From Rhytidiadelphus loreus (taxonomy: Eukaryota; Streptophyta; Bryopsida; Hypnales; Hylocomiaceae), in assembly GCA_947034895.1 (NCBI GenBank), contig OX344764.1, positions 66,693,348 through 66,757,347 of the forward strand: a DNA stretch of 64,000 nucleotides. Direction: 5' to 3'. Shown piece after piece: positions 1-12,190 of the stretch. The notes under the pieces are model-generated. The model made no database searches. It was not told where the DNA came from and saw only the letters and a program-made list of their open reading frames with translations. Position numbers and translations under genes: made by a program. Within the stretch, counting starts at the first letter, position 1, and every line of letters begins with the position of its first letter.

Positions 1-72
1 TCTGGTAACCCTACAATATCCTTTCTCTGTTGCGTTCGATCAGAAACTGGCCATGAAAGTTGTGAATTCTAC

Positions 73-2368
73 CTGCTGAGTTAAGAGATATGCAGTCCGC
101 CGTTTGCGTTTGTTAGCCTCATGCTCAGCTTCGCTTGTCTCAGGCTCCATCCCCTGAAATGCTTCTCTTCTTGCATCCTGAACAGAGAACGCTCAATGCG
201 GTACATTTAAAGTTGGAGGTCGATTCATTATATTTTCAATGGAATCGGGAATGGATAGTATAGATTGAAGAAGTATTCTTCGGAGCTAAAGATTCTACAA
301 GTGAGAATAGTGTGCAGTTTGTATAAATTAAGGTATTTTAATTCTTGCAAGAGGAGGAGTGTTGGTACCCCATTAACTCGAGAACTGAGTCTTTGAATTC
401 GTGAAATGCGGGTTTTCACAGCTCGACCATCCTTGGACATGCGAACTCGGCGTCCTCGAAACAGAGCTTGCACACGCACGATGGCTTCCATTGTGCGTAA
501 CGTGATGGCGGCTTGTCTGCGCACTAGTTGCCCTCGGACCAGCGCTTGCAGCCTTATCAGCCCTTTCAATGCCTGTCGATCAACCCATCCACCAAGCAAG
601 CAAGGTCAGACTTAACACATCTCATTCACTCTTAAGACTGAGTGTTAAGAAGCATCGACTTTTTCAGACTGTTTTTATAAAATTTCAATTTCGCTTTGAA
701 TGAATCCTGAAGCGAAAGAGAAGCTTTCGACTAGGTAACGTGAAAGTATAGCCTCATGATGAGGACTAACATGTGGAGTTTCATGAGTAGTGTTCGAGGG
801 AACCATTCCATTGTCTCCTGGACTAGTGAGAAGTGGATCATAAGCCATAGCCCTCTCCTGTCACTTTCATAGCGACATGGCCCAATGCAGCTGAAAAAAG
901 AGCGTGAGGACAATTTGGAGTCATAACACCGTTGTCCGCACATTTTTTGAGAGATTTTGAGAGAGCTGAAGATCTCCAAGATTTGACGGTCTTGATCTAG
1001 ATTGGAGGAGAGAGTTATGTTCTATAACCGACTCAAACCGAGTCTAGGAGTCACTCAAAAAGACTTCTCAGAGCCAAACGTGGGACCCTAAACAAACAGA
1101 CTCTTCGTATACGCCAACTACTATACAAAGTGGTTGGTGTTATTTCTCTCTCTAAAGAGTAGAGGGTGATGTTCGTTATATATCCGACTCAGGCGACCCT
1201 CGTTCGGTTATGTAGTACATCACCTCAGTGGTTGGATATGTTCAATATGCTCATGCAGGCAAGGTTAAAAAAAAAGGACAATGTAATGCTGAAGAAGAAC
1301 ATTCTAGATTATGAAATCTAACATTGCCCTCTCTCCACATCAAATGCTTGGTTGTCACCTTTACAGAAACACAGAAATTAGGTTATGAACGTCGTTACTT
1401 ACCAAGGGATTGCGGAGGAAGCGTTGCTGAATCCTGGCGGCGGCTTTGTCTTCTTCACTCAAAGTGCTGTCATTATTGTCTTCCTGATGCTTCTCGACAC
1501 CATAGACGTTACCGTTACCATTCCGTGAATGCTGCTGCTGCTCCGGCTCTTCAAACTCCTTGGGCTTCTTGTCAGTCATAGCTGGATCTGGAGTGGTGGG
1601 CAAAGCTGGTGGTGGTACCCCATGACTCTGCTGCTGAGACTCATTGTGATTGTGAGTGACACCTTCAAACGATGGAAGCGGGTGAGGTGTTGGTGCTGCG
1701 TAGGACACGGGTGGGAAATCTTGCTTGTTGAGGGGTTTCTCATCACCAGCGTCACCACCCTGCTGTCCAAAAAGAAACATAAAATCCGAGTCATTCAGTG
1801 TGGATTAATTACATTAAAAGAAATGAAATCTCCGTTCATTTGGCAGCCCAGTCTGGTAGTTCCCTACACCCAGTCTTGCTCAACCTGTAGAGAAACTTGG
1901 TTTTGCATGATGACAGAGGTATTAGGTGGCAAAATCTATGTATTTATTGTTGGCAGACTCAGAATCTTGCTAAAGTATATGACCTTTGGAAAGCTAGATG
2001 CTTAATGGAAGGCTTACTTAGGTCAGTGTATCCCAAAGGCGTCTCTTGCTAGTTGTGCCCCCAATCGACACAAACGGAAGATTTCAGCACAGAAATCTTG
2101 GAGTCGTGTAGATAGGGGATGCTTTTTGAGTTTACTTACTTTCCATGGAAAGTGAAATGAACTCAGAGAGGCATGTAAAGTGTTACTGGATGATTCTTAA
2201 ACTGGAGATTCTTCTTCTCAAAGTGTTATAATAATCAGGTGATTAGGCTTGGCTCTTACAGTGTTTGTATGAAAACCATACCTTGTTAGAAGGCTTATCC
2301 TTGGATGGGGAGCGAAAGGCCTTCTTCACAGCTTTGAACCACTTGGTGGGCGTCGTCGACTTCCCCAT
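73..2368 (-). CDS. IQ67-domain (IQD) calmodulin-binding protein, 3' part beyond the window
   Basis: IQD proteins are plant scaffolds that bind calmodulin and associate with microtubules, plasma membrane or nucleus. Four phase-0 exons can be read: 2282-2368, 1403-1762, 378-572 and 73-177, all with GT/AG borders. Exon 1 starts [18 protein letters not shown], the basic N-terminus typical of the family, and ends at SNK. Exon 2 is Pro/Gln-rich and ends inside the IQ67 domain ([14 protein letters not shown]). Exon 3 continues it with [23 protein letters not shown] and [17 protein letters not shown], which carry the IQ and 1-8-14/1-5-10 calmodulin-binding spacing. The intron splitting IQ67 in phase 0 is a family hallmark. 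About 249 residues are visible; the rest, including any DUF4005, lies left of base 1. The family call is firm; the exon 3 donor (CGA/GTTAAT) and exon 4 are less certain. Confidence 0.88.
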
Positions 2369-3096
2369 TGCACTCTCCTTGCAGCTTCAACCTTTAGCCA
2401 CTTTCAAAGAGCCTGCACAAAGTATGAATGTATTCAACCTCTGGTTTCAACAGTGGATTATCCAACTCTCAGCCCTGCATCTGGTGTTATTTCCATAATG
2501 ACCCTAGCTTCTACTTTCACATGACCAAACATACTCTCAATGGTTGGATCTCCGTCATTCAATCATGCTCAATCAAAGTTTTCACACACAAAGAATAAAC
2601 ATGATGTCAAAGAAAGACAAGATTGTGAGATGTAACCACTTCCAGTGCTTGCTGCCCTCTATAGAAATGAACTCTACGGGGTTAAGAGACCTGTGAAGAA
2701 GCAGAAACTTACTTACATTTAATCTCGATTCAAGAATTGCGTGGGCTGGACATTCGTAGTCCCCACACGCCAGCCTCCACTCCCGGAGTATCAGATGATT
2801 TCTGGAGTATCAATCCTGAGAAACGCGTATCACTTTGCAGCAGCAGGTCCCTGCAAAACCACCCGAAGTCCCACAGTTCAGAGTCGAGATTGAATCCTAG
2901 ACCCCAAGGATAAGAAATCAACGCATTTCAGGGTGAGTCTGTAACCGGCGACACCAGATGCCAGAGGATTTACAAATCTTCGTTATTTCCCGAGGGAAAG
3001 TTATAGGTTTCAACTGGATCTCTGCTTCCCCTCTGAGCGAGATTGTCACTACGACACCACTAAACCAATCTGCCTTTCTGAAGCACACACTACATA
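2369..3096. other. IQD upstream region
   Basis: This is the 5' flank, and probably the 5' leader, of the minus-strand IQD gene. I see no convincing ORF in either strand. A TATA box or transcription start cannot be assigned with confidence. Confidence 0.3.
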
Positions 3097-3263
3097 CAGT
3101 ACAACTTCTCTAAAGCAATGACCTCTCTAAAATGATGGAGCATTGATTGCCCGGTCCTACACTAGGTCCAATCCCCGATATACATGAAAGAAGTTCTTTG
3201 AGATTCTTGAGCATGGGGACTTGAACCCGGTCCCAGGGCTATTACTTTAGAGAAGCTCTACTG
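3097..3263. mobile_element. Emigrant/pogo-like MITE with TA target duplication
   Basis: The inverted ends are CAGTACAACTTCTCTAAAGC on the left and, read on the opposite strand, CAGTAGAGCTTCTCTAAAGT on the right. TA lies on both sides (3095-3096 and 3264-3265). The ends resemble plant Emigrant elements (CAGTAAAACCTCTATAAAT), non-autonomous pogo/Tc1-mariner transposons. The element is 167 bp and has no coding capacity. The interior contains GGTTCAAGTCC on the minus strand, which looks like a tRNA B box but has no tRNA fold around it. Confidence 0.6.
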
Positions 3264-6200
3264 TACTCACCATGCAAACCGTGCAACCTCTCGTTCTTGC
3301 TCAACTGAAGAATCCTCTCTCCAGATTTATTTCCTGCTTGTTCTGACTCCGAAATACTTGGTCACTATTTTCGATTTCAAAGCAAAGAATCCAACTTGTT
3401 ACACCAACATGGCTCCAAGGTTCACGTCTGCCTGAACGACACAAGTCAAGTACCCGGCGTTAATGAACCGGCGGATTGAAATCGATCAATGGGTTGCATC
3501 CTATTAGAGGCTCAGAGACTACCGCATTGATTCTCGTTCAACCATATAATATACTCCAGAGCTTCACCCTCAACATAAAATTGCAACTTCACTTCAATTG
3601 AATCAGTGCTAAGACTCCTATTAACACCACAAACTCGATCATCACAAGCATGCACACACTCATGCAGTCAACACCAAGAGGAACAGACTATTGTAATGAA
3701 TCAGGACTTTCCAAAAGCCATAGCTCGTCACTTCCCCCACCGCCTGAACTCAAGCTACTCGACATATGATACAACAAGGCAGCCATTAATTTCAGCTTGA
3801 CAAAAGACAAGCGCAGGAAAGAAAGGCCCACGGTCTGGGCAAAGCTGAGATCTAGCTAGCAAGCTCGTACGCTGCAAAAACCAACTGTAATCAAAGTCTA
3901 GCTAGCTACCTTCTCTGCCATCGTTGCAACACTAGCTCGTCGTCGTTCCCTTCACCAAACATTCCCAACACCGACTGGCTGATAGATAGATCTGTGGATC
4001 GGAGTTGGTGGGATCGTGAGTGAGGGACGCTTGCAATGTCGGGAACCATTACCATCGGCTTGCCTGTCTTTGCATCTGCAACTGTAATTACTAGCTCCTA
4101 CCAAGTTGCACGGATTTGTCCTGTTAACTGCGTGTATGTTCCAAAGTAAGTAAACTTACAGGCGATTATTACTTTTCAGTGAGGATCGAATATTTTTACC
4201 AATGAGACATAAGACAGATCATACGGGTCTGTCTCCGCCCTGACCTGCTCAAGACCTTCCGTGCTTGTCACTTAAGTTACTCCTCCAGCTTCAGAGGCTG
4301 CGCGCCCGGCTGTCTTCCCGTCTTTAACTCTCAATTAAAACAATCAAGTAAGTTCGTTACAGTCAGAGTCTCCGAGCTCACCGAGTACTGCCACTCTGGT
4401 ATATGATATCTTATCTTCTTGTAGCTTGAACTTTCACTCAACCCTTTCTAAGCTTAAGTAAAACACAAACACAAAGGAAACACAAGTCTTTTCAGAAACA
4501 GAGGGAGTATGATAATCTCGGTCAGCCTTGAGACACAAATGTTGCAATTGTTGGGAGCTTTTCGAAATGCACTCGCACTTGCATGTGTTCACAACTGTGA
4601 CATGAGGAAACTATCCAATCACATGTGTACATTACACAAGAGATTTTGAGGACATTTAAGGTAGCTACACCTAAATGCATCTAAAGAAGAAGAAATTTGA
4701 ACATTGTTCTTATTATTGAATTGGATACTATTTTGTTGGTTATTGTTGGAAGTTCAAAGAAGATTTTAGATTCTCTTCTTATGCACTTTTTAGACACTAT
4801 ATGAGTAAACTATGAATTTTCAAAGTGCTGAAAATAGGTGTACCTAAAAGGGATCCTAGACTCTTGTTAGTCTTGTAAATAGAGGTTGTACATTTTAGGC
4901 AAGAATTTGTAGGGAAAGGTTTTAGAAAGGGGTCACAATTAGGTGAATGGGATTGTTACTTAGAAGGTTAGAGAGTTTTGCATATACTACCAATAATTAA
5001 GTATTATCATAGTTACAAAGTTAGTCATTTATAATAGATTGAAGTTTGAGTTTACTTCATTGTGGGAAGAATGAGTTGTTCTTACTTGAACAATTGTAAC
5101 TCAATCTAAAAAGCTCGTGTACAAATACTAAGGTAAAAGGTTCAAAAAGCAACCATTTACCATCCTAAGAGAAATTGAAGGACAATAGACAGAGTGAAAC
5201 AATTTATAGTAAATTTTCTAAGAAAGAAGAATGAATTTTGTTGTAAATGCAAAAGTTTCATAATTTTAGGACCAATATGCATTTATTTGTATTTTCTTAG
5301 AATAAAAGGTAGGAAGTTGCTATTTGAGTTCAGAGTTGGGGCAAAAATCACATGGTTGAGGTAAGTGAATGGATGATGATGTATCCAAAACAAGATTAGT
5401 AGTATTTACTTGGCACACACACGAGTCCACAAATTGACCCAAGCACATCCAATTGATTTTTGCACATATGGCTTCAGTTGCAAGATTGATTGATTATCTT
5501 TTATTTATAATTTATTTTATGTGCTACAATAGCCATTTACTTTTCATCCTTTGTGGTCCTACTATCATCTATCTCTACTTCCTATTCTATCTAAACATGA
5601 TGTGGAGGCGAATTATGGACTCTTCCCTATATCAATTCTTCAATGTGAAATAAACTATACATAAGCCTTTTATATGAGAAATTTAAAGAGCCTAGTCACT
5701 TTTAAGACCTTCTATCTTACTCATTGTTTCTTGTATATGCAAGTGTTATTGAAATCAACTTATATTTACCATCTCTTATCTACAAATGAAGATAGATTCA
5801 TACTGAGATACAATTTTTACCCTTTAGTCCCCAACTACCTATTATGTGGTCATTGAGTGTTTGGATTTGGCAATACAACATAACTATTTGGAAACAGGAT
5901 ATGAAATATGAAGTTCAAATGTGGTCAAGGTTTGTATGCACAATATGCACTAATCAAATCATGATTTGGGTTAATAGAACCCTAAAATTACATGATAATA
6001 CATAGGCAATTGGCTTATATACATACATGGTTGTGATTAAAAAAAACTTGTAAATGGTATAATTTAAGAAACATAAGCATGAAAAAAAAATTGGTTTATT
6101 CAAATTTCAAAGTATAAGGAAGATAAAGAGAAGATGTGTGACTAGATATTGCCGCAAAAAATGATAAAAGAAAACGCGTTGGACCATAGAGGTATAGATG

Positions 6201-7670
6201 TAGACCTTTCAATGTGATTTCAAAGTCAATTATTATACTGTCTTAAAAAATATGTGTATGATTTCATTATGAATCTCCATATCTTGTTTTTTCCCTTGAT
6301 TTTTTCATACCTAATCTCAACTTTATAGTACTTGTATGTGGATATTCACTATATATTTCTTTGTTGAACACTTGGTATTCTTACTAACCATCAATCCCAA
6401 AAGTCACTGAAAATTTTGTAGGATAGAGGAGGATAAATGTGTCATTTTGAGTTGTCAAGTGCACGCATCATTCGTAGTTCAAGCGAAACATTTTTAAATG
6501 AATATCAAAAAAATTCCCTCACACCTATTGCACACTAAATTAGAGCATTTCTAAAAATGTCATTATCACATTTGACATATGCATTGGAGAAGCATTATTA
6601 TATCCAAAATGTACCATTAGATGATCACAAAAAATAGGTGCAATTCTACGTGGATAAATTATAAAATGTTTAAAATATGAAAATCAAAACACATATTTTA
6701 CACAATTGGTCACAAAATGGGTCACTTCCTACTGCTTCTCAATGTTGAGGCAAAATTATGGAGTTAAGGTAGCTAGGGTGCTCCTAAAGCAATCCTATTC
6801 TACAAGCGACTTCTAAGACAAAGGTAGACTACATTTTTGCTTTCTTCCATGTACAAATAGTGAGCATTTCAGGAAGTGGTCTCTTTCATTTAATGCCTCG
6901 TGCGTTTCAACTTCAAAAATTTGTAACAACTACTTCCACGAAGGTCCACAAAATAAGAAACAACTTGGATTAGATGCGTCCAATTCCATTTTTTTTTTCC
7001 TATGACAATTAACTGAAAATTGTTTCAAGGAGTTTTAGCTTCCCCCCAAATGCAGTCACTGCTGTTATGCTGTAGCTCTTCAGAAGGTGGCTTTAATAAG
7101 TTAAGAGCACCCACGGTGGTGGTTGTAACTTATTATGTTCCATTCATTCATTTAGTAACTTGAATGTGCTCTGATCCACTGGGCAGGCAGGCAGGCAGGC
7201 ATGTTTTGTCTGCGAGATTGTTGTGCTGTTAATTCCATGCTCCATGCACATGAATATGAATCAGGAGACTTAATTACTACAGTGGCATGATCATCAGTCA
7301 GACAGTCTGCTCCTTCAATCATTGTTACGAACCAATTCAAGTTATCTTATGTATTGTACATACCACCTACAGACAGTCCAGAGTTCATCAGACACTGGCT
7401 TCACAGAGCGAGGCTAAGTTAATCAATCCGATGCTCTGGAAGTTAACATGATGCACAGTAGCACAAAATAATAAGAATTGTGCCCTCCAATCTGACTGCG
7501 CATTGCAGGGGGTAGACAGTTGTGGTACTGAATACAAATTTGAGGACGTATTCAAATAGAACATTTGAGAAAGGGTAGAAAAATTGCATTTATTTTTATT
7601 TTATTTTTAATTCACCAATTAAATAACAAAAATAATATGACCATTCAAATTGTGAGCAACGCAAATTGTA
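3264..7670. other. Gene-free spacer
   Basis: I see no supported gene here. The first kilobase (to about 4400) is balanced in composition and may include promoter sequence of the IQD gene. From about 4600 the DNA is strongly AT-rich with only short chance ORFs. A GGCA microsatellite occurs at 7181-7202. Confidence 0.4.
7181..7202. repeat. (GGCA)n microsatellite
   Basis: About five consecutive GGCA units in otherwise AT-rich spacer. The same motif recurs in the GC-richer DNA near 49.4 kb. Confidence 0.8.
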
Positions 7671-7671
7671 T

Positions 7672-7880
7672 TCAAATGGGTTGCTCCACTTTTAGAATAG
7701 CCATTTCTAGACTTAGGAATGTGAAGAGTCATTTGAACTTGAACTCATTCTCAATAGAATCGAGGTAGCTATCAAGTGGTGTATTTAGATTTAGAAGAAC
7801 ATTCACTATTGAATTTACAAAAATTTACAAAACATGGGTGGTGTTGGGGGCTATAGCAAAGAGTCATTGGATGGAGTGGG
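7672..7880. repeat. Dispersed repeat, copy 1 (partner at 13187-13380)
   Basis: This stretch can be aligned by eye with 13187-13380. Shared blocks include ATTTAGATTTAGAAGAA, CACTATTGAATTTACAAAA and GTAGCAAAGA.TCATTG. No ends or target duplication are obvious. The copy at 13.2 kb starts just inside a TTAACCC motif, so this may be the interior of a TTAA-type element. Confidence 0.55.
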
Positions 7881-7936
7881 GAGGCACCATAAGAAAATGA
7901 GCATGAACCAAAATAACGAGGGTTACAATTCCACTC

Positions 7937-8158
7937 AAGGTAGCCGCACATTATTCCGTCCCGGAACCAATCTGGGCCAAATGAAGTCTTTGCATTCATT
8001 TCAACATGAGAATATATAGGAGAGTGCATAATCTCTTATCTCTTCGGGGCTAGGAGATAAGATATCATGTGCCCTCCTAGACTCTTGTTCTGAAATAAAT
8101 GCAAGGACTTCATTTGCACTGGATTGGGTCCAAGGACGGAACAAGGTGTTGCTACCTT
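7937..8158. repeat. Long imperfect foldback
   Basis: Two arms of about 105 bp are inverted around a short loop near 8045 (TTCGGGGCTAG). The outer arms read AAGGTAGC on the left and GCTACCTT on the right, and the inner arms end ATCTCTTATCTC and GAGATAAGATATC. Roughly four of five positions pair. It may be a foldback MITE or, if transcribed, a small-RNA hairpin precursor. No clear target duplication was found. Confidence 0.65.
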
Positions 8159-8889
8159 AGCATGTTTGGTCCTATGATCCAACATTCTCCACACCCTAAA
8201 CCCTAACTCCCACCATACACAAACTTCTACAATCCATGGAAGCGTTTCCAATGTCATACATGTACACATCTATTATATATATCAAGTCCGCAGTACATCA
8301 CGACTCTGTTGTCACAAAAATCTGTCACATTTTCATCATGGAGAACTATCATTCAAATTATTTCATCATAAGTTTACAATAAAAACCTACACAGCGATGA
8401 GTGAGTATTCTTCTTCAACGTGAGTGCGACAATTTTGTTGTTGCTAGTGTGTGTGTATATATACGCACATAGATAGTACCTCACCAAGAGCACGATTGTA
8501 AGTACAAATGTCCAGTACTGTACATCGTCAAGAGCATGATCGTACTGTAAGCTGCAGGTGGACGCGCGAATACTATCCACTTGGTAAGCTTAAGCTTATT
8601 ACTTTTCCAGTTCCTCACAGCAGATGGATGTTGAAGAAACGGCCAGGATGAATTGAAGGTGTTGTGCCAGTACTGTGTCTGCTTTTAAGCAGGCCCAGCT
8701 GTGACTGTCATCTCTGATCGAGGCACGGGCGCAACAGTTTATTGGCTCACTCTGGACAACCAGGAAATGAACGAGGAGGGGTTGCATTGGCAGATGATGA
8801 TGATGCTAACTTCTACGGTCGGATTTTTTTAAGGAGATTTGCTTGAAAATTTGAGTGGGGAGATTTGAGTAGACAGCTTAATCTTTTTA

Positions 8890-9169
8890 AGGTGGGTACC
8901 CCCAAAACCGTCACTTTTTACTAGTGAGCGTAGTTGCTATTATGAAACTGGTCAAATTTTCACGTATTCATGTTGGCAAGTGAAAGGAGGTTCCAACACA
9001 CCAAAGAACGCCACATTTTGATATTGCATGCAAAAGATAATAAGGGTCAAAGATAATAAGGGTCAAATAAGGGTTAAAGATTCCAAATAGGTACATAACT
9101 GAAATTCAAAATGTACAAACCTTCTAGATGGCGCTTTAAGGTCAGGTGCCATTTAACAGCATACTACCT
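8890..9169. mobile_element. TA-flanked MITE, family AGGTGGGTACCCC, copy 1
   Basis: Starts AGGTGGGTACCCCC with TA at 8888-8889 and ends ACCT with TA at 9170-9171. The body is homologous to 11084-11379, sharing AAGTGAAAGGAGGTTCCAAC and ACTGGTCAAATTTTCA. The right end is degraded relative to copy 2. TA duplication suggests Tc1/mariner-type mobilisation. No ORF. A short internal tandem (AAGATAATAAGGGTC twice) lies near 9030-9065. Confidence 0.65.
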
Positions 9170-9171
9170 TA

Positions 9172-11083
9172 GATATGAAGGATGTGTGGTTTTGAAGCGA
9201 CCATTTTGATTGATTATGTTGTGAAAAGTACAATTTGAATGCAGAAGAGAAAGAAAAAAAAACATCTGATAAGAATGAGTGAATGAATGAAGAACATTGT
9301 ATGGGTGGGTTCAAAAATAATCTTTTTTTGAACAAATGAATATCCCGATAAAATATCTTTTATTAAAACAACTAACAAAATATGAGTTTAAAATATAGTC
9401 TCCCTCGTCTTTGGAGGTTCAATTTAATCCAAATCCAAGACAATGCTATGGGCCATAGCCACTTGTAGTATCAATACTATTGGTTATGTGGATCTACTAT
9501 CGCCCCTTCTTGGAAATAACATTGCCTAAAATATATGAGCATCAATGTTGAAAGAAGTTAGGATAAATTGTCCATAAAGAAGTCACTGAATCCATGAAAT
9601 TGTCCATGTCATCATGTGAATCCACCATTTTGTATGTTTGTTGTAATCTTCTCAACATTTGATTGATTGTGTGGTGAATTTTGTTCAAGCAAAACGATTG
9701 TGTCAAGAATTCAAATAGGTTGGATGCTTTGGGACTAAACCTTAAAGAATCAATACTATTTTTCACCACCAAGTGTCCAAAGTTACAAACATCTAATGCA
9801 TAGAAAAAAACAAAGAATAATAAAAATGGTTTTCTTCTTCTAAAATTTAAACATACAATATTGCATTAATTTACCATGGAAACATGTGACCAACAAAATG
9901 GGAACTCTACCCATATAGATTGCATGATTCCAACTTTTGAACTTTGTAGATCCATAGAAGTTTCATTTTGGTCCTACCTAACAAAGTCAACAAACTTTGA
10001 CTCCTCTTGAAGTGAATGTTTTTGCACTCCATATACTTGAGACTTTTAACTATGGTATTACATACTACATCAATTAGTTTGTTTACTTACAAGCAAGCCA
10101 AAGTTCAAAAACATATGAAAAGTGTAGCACATGCTACCCAAAGGTGACCGTTCTGTATGTGGATCTTTGGATGGCACAACTTTAGATCCAGGCACCTGAT
10201 TGATTGGAAATTTAAAAAATACTCCGTATGTATTTCTCCTGTCGAGGATACATTCATGTACCTTGTGTGTCCAAATTTCAATAGCCAGGATCCATTCATT
10301 CATTGTAGTAGTATTTGACTTTGTAGTATCCTACCTGCATCCTACCTGAGTCTACCTGAGTCCTACCTGAATTTTAATTGAACAGACATTCTTTCGGCGT
10401 GAAAGATCCAACTGGTTTGCACAGCTGCTCTTAACTTGGGCGAAAGATCTTCGTTCGTGGGAGGAGCAATTGCAAGCCTTTACAAGTAGACCCTCCTCAA
10501 TTTCGGCAGAACTCCTTTGATCCAAAGACTAGAAATTAGTGTTGGCTGATACAACAATAGCTAGCTTGTTAATTATTACCCTGGTTTTTGAACAGTCATT
10601 GTATTTAACTTGTTTCCTTTTAGATCGAACCCTCAGGCACTCACCATCCTCGTTTTCAAAAGATTGAAACCACTTCCAAAAAATCCAATTGGTTTTTAGA
10701 ACTCAGTGCCTGCTTGCTGCGGAATTGATGTCAGAAGTTGCAGAGGCGGGGGGCGGCAGCAGCAGCAGCTAGCAGGGGGAGCAGAAGGCAGCCATGTGAC
10801 TGATTGCGATTGCCTCTGCAACTTCATCATAAGCTAGCACCGTAAGCAGACGGACTCTGCGCACAAATTGTGAAGTGGAAATCACGGAACCAGCTACTGA
10901 AGGTTCAGGCAGCAGTCCAGTCCATGCCATCATCGAATGGCAGTTATAATACATTTGTTGGCGGAAATCCTCCAGAGAGAGCTGTCCGTGTGTGTGTGTG
11001 TGTGTGTGTTTGCCATTCCAAAAGATCAACCAACTATCTTTAGGACACGTCCTGTGCATCAGGTCCCTGTCAAAAGACAACTA
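9172..11083. other. Gene-free spacer with simple repeats
   Basis: I see no supported gene here. Small tandem repeats of CCTACCTGA type lie at about 10326-10371, and a (GT)n tract lies at 10988-11010. The segment 10700-11000 is less AT-rich and includes a CAG/GCA-rich patch, but its short ORFs overlap in several frames and do not look coding. Confidence 0.4.
10988..11010. repeat. (GT)n microsatellite
   Basis: About 11 consecutive GT dinucleotides. Confidence 0.85.
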
Positions 11084-11379
11084 AGGTGGGTACCCCCTCA
11101 AACAGCCACTTGTTGCTACTGTGCCTTGTGCCTAGTCGGTTACTATTAGTAGACTGGTCAAATTTTCATTGATTTGCTCGTTGGGAAGTGAAAGGAGGTT
11201 CCAACGCAACAAAGAATGCAGCATTTGGATTCTGTATGCAAAAGTTATGAAGGGTCAAAGTTTTTTTGGTACATGTTCTAAAATCGTTTTTCAACTGATA
11301 CGTACATATTGATTTTGGAGATGTACACAAAGTGATGATGGTGGTTTTAGGCAAGGTGCGATTTGGGGTGTACCCACCT
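11084..11379. mobile_element. TA-flanked MITE, family AGGTGGGTACCCC, copy 2
   Basis: Ends AGGTGGGTACCCC on the left and GGGGTGTACCCACCT on the right, forming clear inverted termini, with TA on both sides (11082-11083, 11380-11381). It is homologous to 8890-9169. Its right target site overlaps the left TTAA of the next element, so the two transposons abut exactly. Confidence 0.75.
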
Positions 11380-11765
11380 TAACCCTTAAACGCTCAACAC
11401 TTAGCATACAGTTTTTGAATTACTGAGTACAATACCATATGCCTAGCAATGAAGAGAATGAATTGAAAGCCTTACAATGCACAAATTTCCACCCATTGAC
11501 TATTGATTGATTCTACAATTTTGTGCTTTTATCCCACATCCCAAGGTTGATCAGATTTAATGAAGGTCCAAATGAGTAAGTGAAGGAATGAGCCATCCAT
11601 TCAAAATTGGGCAACTCACACCATGGTACAAAAACTACATTAATCTTACTACACAATTAATGAACAACCAAAAAGTTGAACAAAGAATTTCATTAAGACC
11701 AAACATATTGTATGGTATAAGAAACCGTAGGTCATTTTGGGTTGCTCTGAGTGTTTTAGGGTTAA
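11379..11765. mobile_element. TTAA-flanked (piggyBac-type) MITE
   Basis: The left end is TTAACCCTTAAACGCTC. The right end read on the other strand is TTAACCCTAAAACACTC. That gives about 13 bp of inverted terminal repeat inside a TTAA duplication, in an element of 387 bp including both TTAAs. It has no transposase. TTAA target sites and CCC-starting ends are the signature of the piggyBac superfamily; the assignment is structural only. Confidence 0.65.
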
Positions 11766-11799
11766 GGGTTAAGGGGGAACCTTGATGGAGGCTCTTTCT

Positions 11800-12190
11800 C
11801 AACTATGGGAGTTAGAACAAATTTCTATGCAAGTAGAATTTGCTAAACCTTGTAGAAAAAAGAGAACTTTAGAATTCTATATGGAAGTGTGCAATACTTG
11901 CAATGGGGAAATTCGAATTGTTGGTTGTCAAATTTTTAAGGGAGGTTCTTGAAAAAAGGGGGCCGCGGGAGGCAAGTTTATGTCTTCTGGAAAACTGATT
12001 TTAACATTGAACTTTAACTTTTTGGTTGCTTGTAGTTTGACAACAAGGGAAAGCTATTGACCGAAAATATAGTTTTTCTCTAATTCATATAGAGGTGAAA
12101 GCATTGATCATGAAACTCTAATTGTAACAAAGACACTTTCAACTCTAGAAAACTCCAAAAGTCATTTATGATCTTGACACAATATTGAAG
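11800..12190. repeat. Dispersed repeat, copy 1 (partner at about 46600-47170)
   Basis: Colinear with 46600-47170. Shared blocks include TTAGAATTCTATATG, AGTGTGCAA, TTTTTAACATTGAACT-like and CTAGAAAACTC.AAAA. The partner copy is interrupted by a 238-bp foldback, and this copy preserves the empty site (GAATTG at 11915-11920). Confidence 0.65.

Noticed and set aside
3225..3245. tRNA gene suggested by GGTTCAAGTCC on the minus strand
   Set aside because: No acceptor stem, anticodon arm or A box at the right spacing; the motif lies inside a MITE.
11755..11776. GGGTTAAGGGTTAAGGGGG as telomere-like repeat
   Set aside because: It is explained by the TTAA end of a transposon plus a neighbouring TTAAGGG; there is no TTTAGGG array.
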